Source: Alphaproteobacteria bacterium | Lineage (GTDB): Bacteria > Pseudomonadota > Alphaproteobacteria > CACIAM-22H2 | Assembly (NCBI GenBank): GCA_016869415.1 | Contig: VGEI01000153.1 | Coordinates: 1-8,008 of the forward strand | DNA: 8,008 bases | Reading direction: 5' to 3' | Shown here: positions 6,162 through 8,008 of the stretch, piece by piece | Layout: the number at the start of each line of letters is the position of its first letter | Numbering within the stretch: position 1 is the first letter of the stretch | Notes under the pieces: generated by a model | What the model saw: the letters and a program-made list of their open reading frames with translations, nothing else | The model's database searches: none | What the model was told of the DNA's origin: nothing | Program-made: the position numbers and the translations under genes

Positions 6162-7091
6162 ATGACCGAAGCCGCCGATCAAGCCTATACCGGGGTCTTC
6201 CCCATCGCGCCCACACCCTTCGCCGACAACGGCGATCTCGATCTCGACGGCATGAAGCGCGTGCTCGATTGCATGGTCGACCAGGGTGTCGACGGCATCT
6301 GCATCCTGGCCAACTACTCGGAACAGTTCCTGCTCTCCGACGAGGAGCGCAACACGCTGCTCGATCTCTGCCTGAAGCATGTCGCCGGCCGCGTGCCGGT
6401 GATCGTCACCTGCAGCCATTTCAGCACGCGCCTGGCCGCCGAGCGGGCAAAGCGCGCGGCTCAGGCCGGCGCCAGGATGCTCATGCTCATGCCGCCCTAT
6501 CACGGCGCGGCGTTGAAGGCCGACGAGAAGGGCATGATCGAGCATTTCGCGCGTATCGCCGAGGCGGCGCCGATTCCCATCATGGTGCAGGACGCGCCTT
6601 TGAGCGGCGTCACCCTCTCGGTGCCGTTCCTGGTGCGCTTGGCCAAAGAGGTGCCGCAGGTCAGCTACTTCAAGATCGAGATTCCGGGTACGGCGGCCAA
6701 GCTGCGCAGCCTGATCGAGGCCGGCGGCAAGGCGATCGCCGGCCCGTTCGACGGCGAGGAATCGATCACCCTGATGGCCGACCTCGACGCCGGCGCCACG
6801 GGGACGATGCCGAGCGCCTTGCTGCCGGACCTGATCAAGCCGGTGGTGACCCAGTTCCTCGCCGGCAAGCGCAGCGAGGCGGCTGCTGCCTATGCCCGCA
6901 TCCTGCCGCTGATCAACTACGAGAACCGGCAATGCGGCCTGCGCGCCACCAAGGCGGTGATGGCCGAAGGCCGGGTGATCAAGAGCGACGCCGTGCGCCA
7001 TCCGCTGGAGCGCATGCATCCGGCGACCAAGGCGGGGTTGCTCGAACTGGCGCGCGAGCTGAACCCGATCGCGCTGCGCTGGGGGAAATAG
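6162..7091 (+). CDS. DapA-superfamily class I aldolase/dehydratase, not a typical dihydrodipicolinate synthase
   Basis: A 309-aa (beta/alpha)8-barrel protein of the DHDPS/N-acetylneuraminate lyase superfamily, normal in length. The N-terminal GVFPIAPTPF block is typical. The Schiff-base lysine is Lys171 in SYFKIE, so a pyruvate- or 2-keto-acid-type imine mechanism is likely. The DHDPS pocket is altered. The GTTGE loop reads ANYSE (50-54); the catalytic Tyr133 position of E. coli DapA is Gln143 in MVQDAP; the Arg138 region is LSG; Tyr107 is kept as Tyr113. Lysine biosynthesis is therefore unlikely. A ring-fission-product or sugar-acid aldolase or dehydratase is more likely (inference from the neighbouring aromatic-acid genes). 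Start ATG 6162 has AGGAGAGG upstream. It is the only complete plus-strand gene here and converges on the DHFR-like gene with 9 bp between stops and no terminator. Confidence 0.88.
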   Translation: MTEAADQAYTGVFPIAPTPFADNGDLDLDGMKRVLDCMVDQGVDGICILANYSEQFLLSDEERNTLLDLCLKHVAGRVPVIVTCSHFSTRLAAERAKRAAQAGARMLMLMPPYHGAALKADEKGMIEHFARIAEAAPIPIMVQDAPLSGVTLSVPFLVRLAKEVPQVSYFKIEIPGTAAKLRSLIEAGGKAIAGPFDGEESITLMADLDAGATGTMPSALLPDLIKPVVTQFLAGKRSEAAAAYARILPLINYENRQCGLRATKAVMAEGRVIKSDAVRHPLERMHPATKAGLLELARELNPIALRWGK

Positions 7092-7100
7092 CCGGGGTCT

Positions 7101-7631
7101 CTAAGCGGGAACGTAGGTCAATCTGACTGCGTCCTCGCCAATTCGCTCGCTGGCCACAAGGCGGAGCGTTGGCCGGGGGCCGGTGAAGAAAGGCGTGCCG
7201 CCACCGAGCACGACGGGGCGGAAGTAGAGGCGATACTCATCGATGAGATCGAGACCGCTCAGGCTGTGCGCAAGGTTCGGCCCGGAAATTGCCACCTCGC
7301 CGGTGAGCCGAGCCTTCAGGCCGCCTATCGCAGCCTCGATGTCACTCGAAATAAGCGTGGCATTGGGACCGACTGATTTCAGCGAGCGCGACACGACCCA
7401 TTTGGGCTGCTTCCGCCACACGGCCGCGAACTCGTGGTGTTCGGCACTCCACTCGGGACGGTCTTCGTCCCAATACTGCATGATCTCGTAGATGCGGCGG
7501 CCGTACACGCTGCCGGTCAGATCGCGGACGTGCTCGATCCAGTGACGAAAGAGCTGCGGACCGGGCGCAAAGGCCATGTGGTCGACGTAGCCGTCCAGGG
7601 AGACGTTCATTCCGAAGACGAACTTGGCCAT
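7101..7631 (-). CDS. Dihydrofolate reductase family protein (RibD C-terminal domain-like)
   Basis: Single-domain, 176-aa NAD(P)H-dependent reductase-like protein of the DHFR/RibD-C fold. Seen: an N-terminal beta strand with MNVSLDGYV (8-16); a GSVYGRRIYEIM segment (40-51); the central VVSRSLKSVG strand and turn; the nucleotide-binding turn EVAISGPNLAHSL (112-124); and YRLYFRPVVLGGGTPFF (133-149), all characteristic of stand-alone bacterial YyaP/YwjB-type members. These are mostly uncharacterised and not true folate enzymes. The frame stays open up to 7733, but ATG 7631 begins the conserved domain and has AGGA about 9 nt upstream, so it is the start. That ribosome-binding site overlaps the stop codon of livF, 10 nt away, so the two are probably cotranscribed. 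The association with a branched-chain amino-acid-type transporter gene has no obvious functional logic. Confidence 0.85.
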   Translation of the reverse strand: MAKFVFGMNVSLDGYVDHMAFAPGPQLFRHWIEHVRDLTGSVYGRRIYEIMQYWDEDRPEWSAEHHEFAAVWRKQPKWVVSRSLKSVGPNATLISSDIEAAIGGLKARLTGEVAISGPNLAHSLSGLDLIDEYRLYFRPVVLGGGTPFFTGPRPTLRLVASERIGEDAVRLTYVPA

Positions 7632-7641
7632 GAGTTCGATC

Positions 7642-8008
7642 CTAGAGCCCCAGATACGCCTGCCGCACGCGGTCGTCGTGCAGCAGCTCGTCGCCGGTAC
7701 CCGAGATGACGATCCGCCCGGTCTCCAGCACATAGGCGCGCTGCGCCAGCTTCAGCGAGACGGCAACATTCTGCTCAACCAGGACGATGGTCAGCCCTTC
7801 CTCGTGCAGCCGCTTGATCACCCGGAACACTTCCTGCACGAGGGTCGGGGCGAGGCCCAGCGAGGGCTCGTCGAACATGATGAGTTTCGGCCGTCCCATC
7901 AGGCAGCGGCCGATGGCCAGCATCTGCTGTTCGCCGCCAGAAAGCGTGCCGGCGGCCTGACGCTTGCGCTCGGCTAGGCGCGGGAAGCGGTCGTAAACAT
8001 AGGATAAT
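7642..8008 (-). CDS. livF: Branched-chain amino acid-type ABC transporter ATP-binding protein LivF (C-terminal part, cut by window edge)
   Basis: The C-terminal 121 residues of an ABC ATPase that drives uptake at the cytoplasmic face of a Liv/HAAT-type permease. Reading beyond the first internal ATG (7923), the frame stays open to the right edge. It carries the FPRLAERKRQAAGT segment and the ABC signature LSGGEQQ (about 7924-7944), followed by Walker B LIMFDEPSLGLAP and the D-loop. The LivF-typical TIVLVEQNV replaces the usual switch-His context, and the C-terminus is ELLHDDRVRQAYLGL. The Walker A half lies outside the window. It is the LivF rather than the LivG type by these motifs and by the short C-terminus. 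Paralogues in this family also serve urea, amides and aromatic acids, so the substrate need not be leucine. The DHFR-like gene follows 10 nt downstream. Confidence 0.92.
   Translation of the reverse strand, partial: LSYVYDRFPRLAERKRQAAGTLSGGEQQMLAIGRCLMGRPKLIMFDEPSLGLAPTLVQEVFRVIKRLHEEGLTIVLVEQNVAVSLKLAQRAYVLETGRIVISGTGDELLHDDRVRQAYLGL

Noticed and set aside
6162..7091. Calling the aldolase dapA (4-hydroxy-tetrahydrodipicolinate synthase)
   Set aside because: Key DHDPS residues (the threonine pair, Tyr133 and Arg138 equivalents) are missing and the neighbours are catabolic, not lysine biosynthetic.
7092..7100. Bidirectional terminator between the convergent genes
   Set aside because: The gap is only 9 bp and no GC-rich hairpin with T-tracts is visible around it.

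Overview
The window is high-GC DNA with tightly packed genes. Its family content (a TctC/Bug solute-binding protein, ACMSD-type amidohydrolases, an NDP-forming acyl-CoA ligase, a LivF transporter ATPase) suggests a metabolically versatile soil or water proteobacterium. I favour an alphaproteobacterium, but a betaproteobacterium cannot be excluded. There are eight protein genes. One (livF) runs off the right edge. I see no RNA genes, insertion sequences, CRISPR arrays or phage genes, and no gene-free stretch longer than 100 bases.

Left block (minus strand, 6086 down to 19), in transcription order: two tandem amidohydrolases of the ACMSD-like decarboxylase/hydratase family (6086-5091 and about 5090-4092); a periplasmic TctC/Bug solute-binding protein (4007-3015); an enoyl-CoA hydratase/isomerase-family protein closely resembling hydroxycinnamoyl-CoA (feruloyl-CoA) hydratase-lyase (2953-2114); and a fused NDP-forming acyl-CoA synthetase (2124-19) that overlaps the hydratase by 11 nt. 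The tctC gene appears to have its own sigma70-like promoter, an 18-bp perfect palindrome just downstream of it, and a strong intrinsic terminator after it. That terminator ends directly against the ribosome-binding site of the hydratase gene.

Middle: a divergent gene on the plus strand (6162-7091) encodes a DapA-superfamily class I aldolase/dehydratase. It keeps the Schiff-base lysine but lacks several dihydrodipicolinate synthase pocket residues. It shares a 75-bp intergenic region with the amidohydrolase operon.

Right: a minus-strand pair, livF (partial) followed by a single-domain DHFR/RibD-C-like reductase. It converges on the aldolase gene with only 9 bp between stop codons.

Working model (inference): the left and middle genes form a carboxylated aromatic or phenylpropanoid catabolic island. 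TctC would capture an acid, the ligase would activate it to a CoA thioester, and the hydratase-lyase would cleave the side chain. The two amidohydrolases and the DapA-like enzyme would act on a ring acid or ring-fission product. The ligase/hydratase pair resembles the FerA/FerB arrangement known from Sphingobium SYK-6, but a substrate-contacting tyrosine of the lyase is replaced, so the substrate is probably not simply ferulate. The most unusual spot is the junction of the two amidohydrolases. The second one's metal-binding HxH motif lies between the first gene's stop codon and the second's first ATG, in the same frame, with no standard start codon to cover it.
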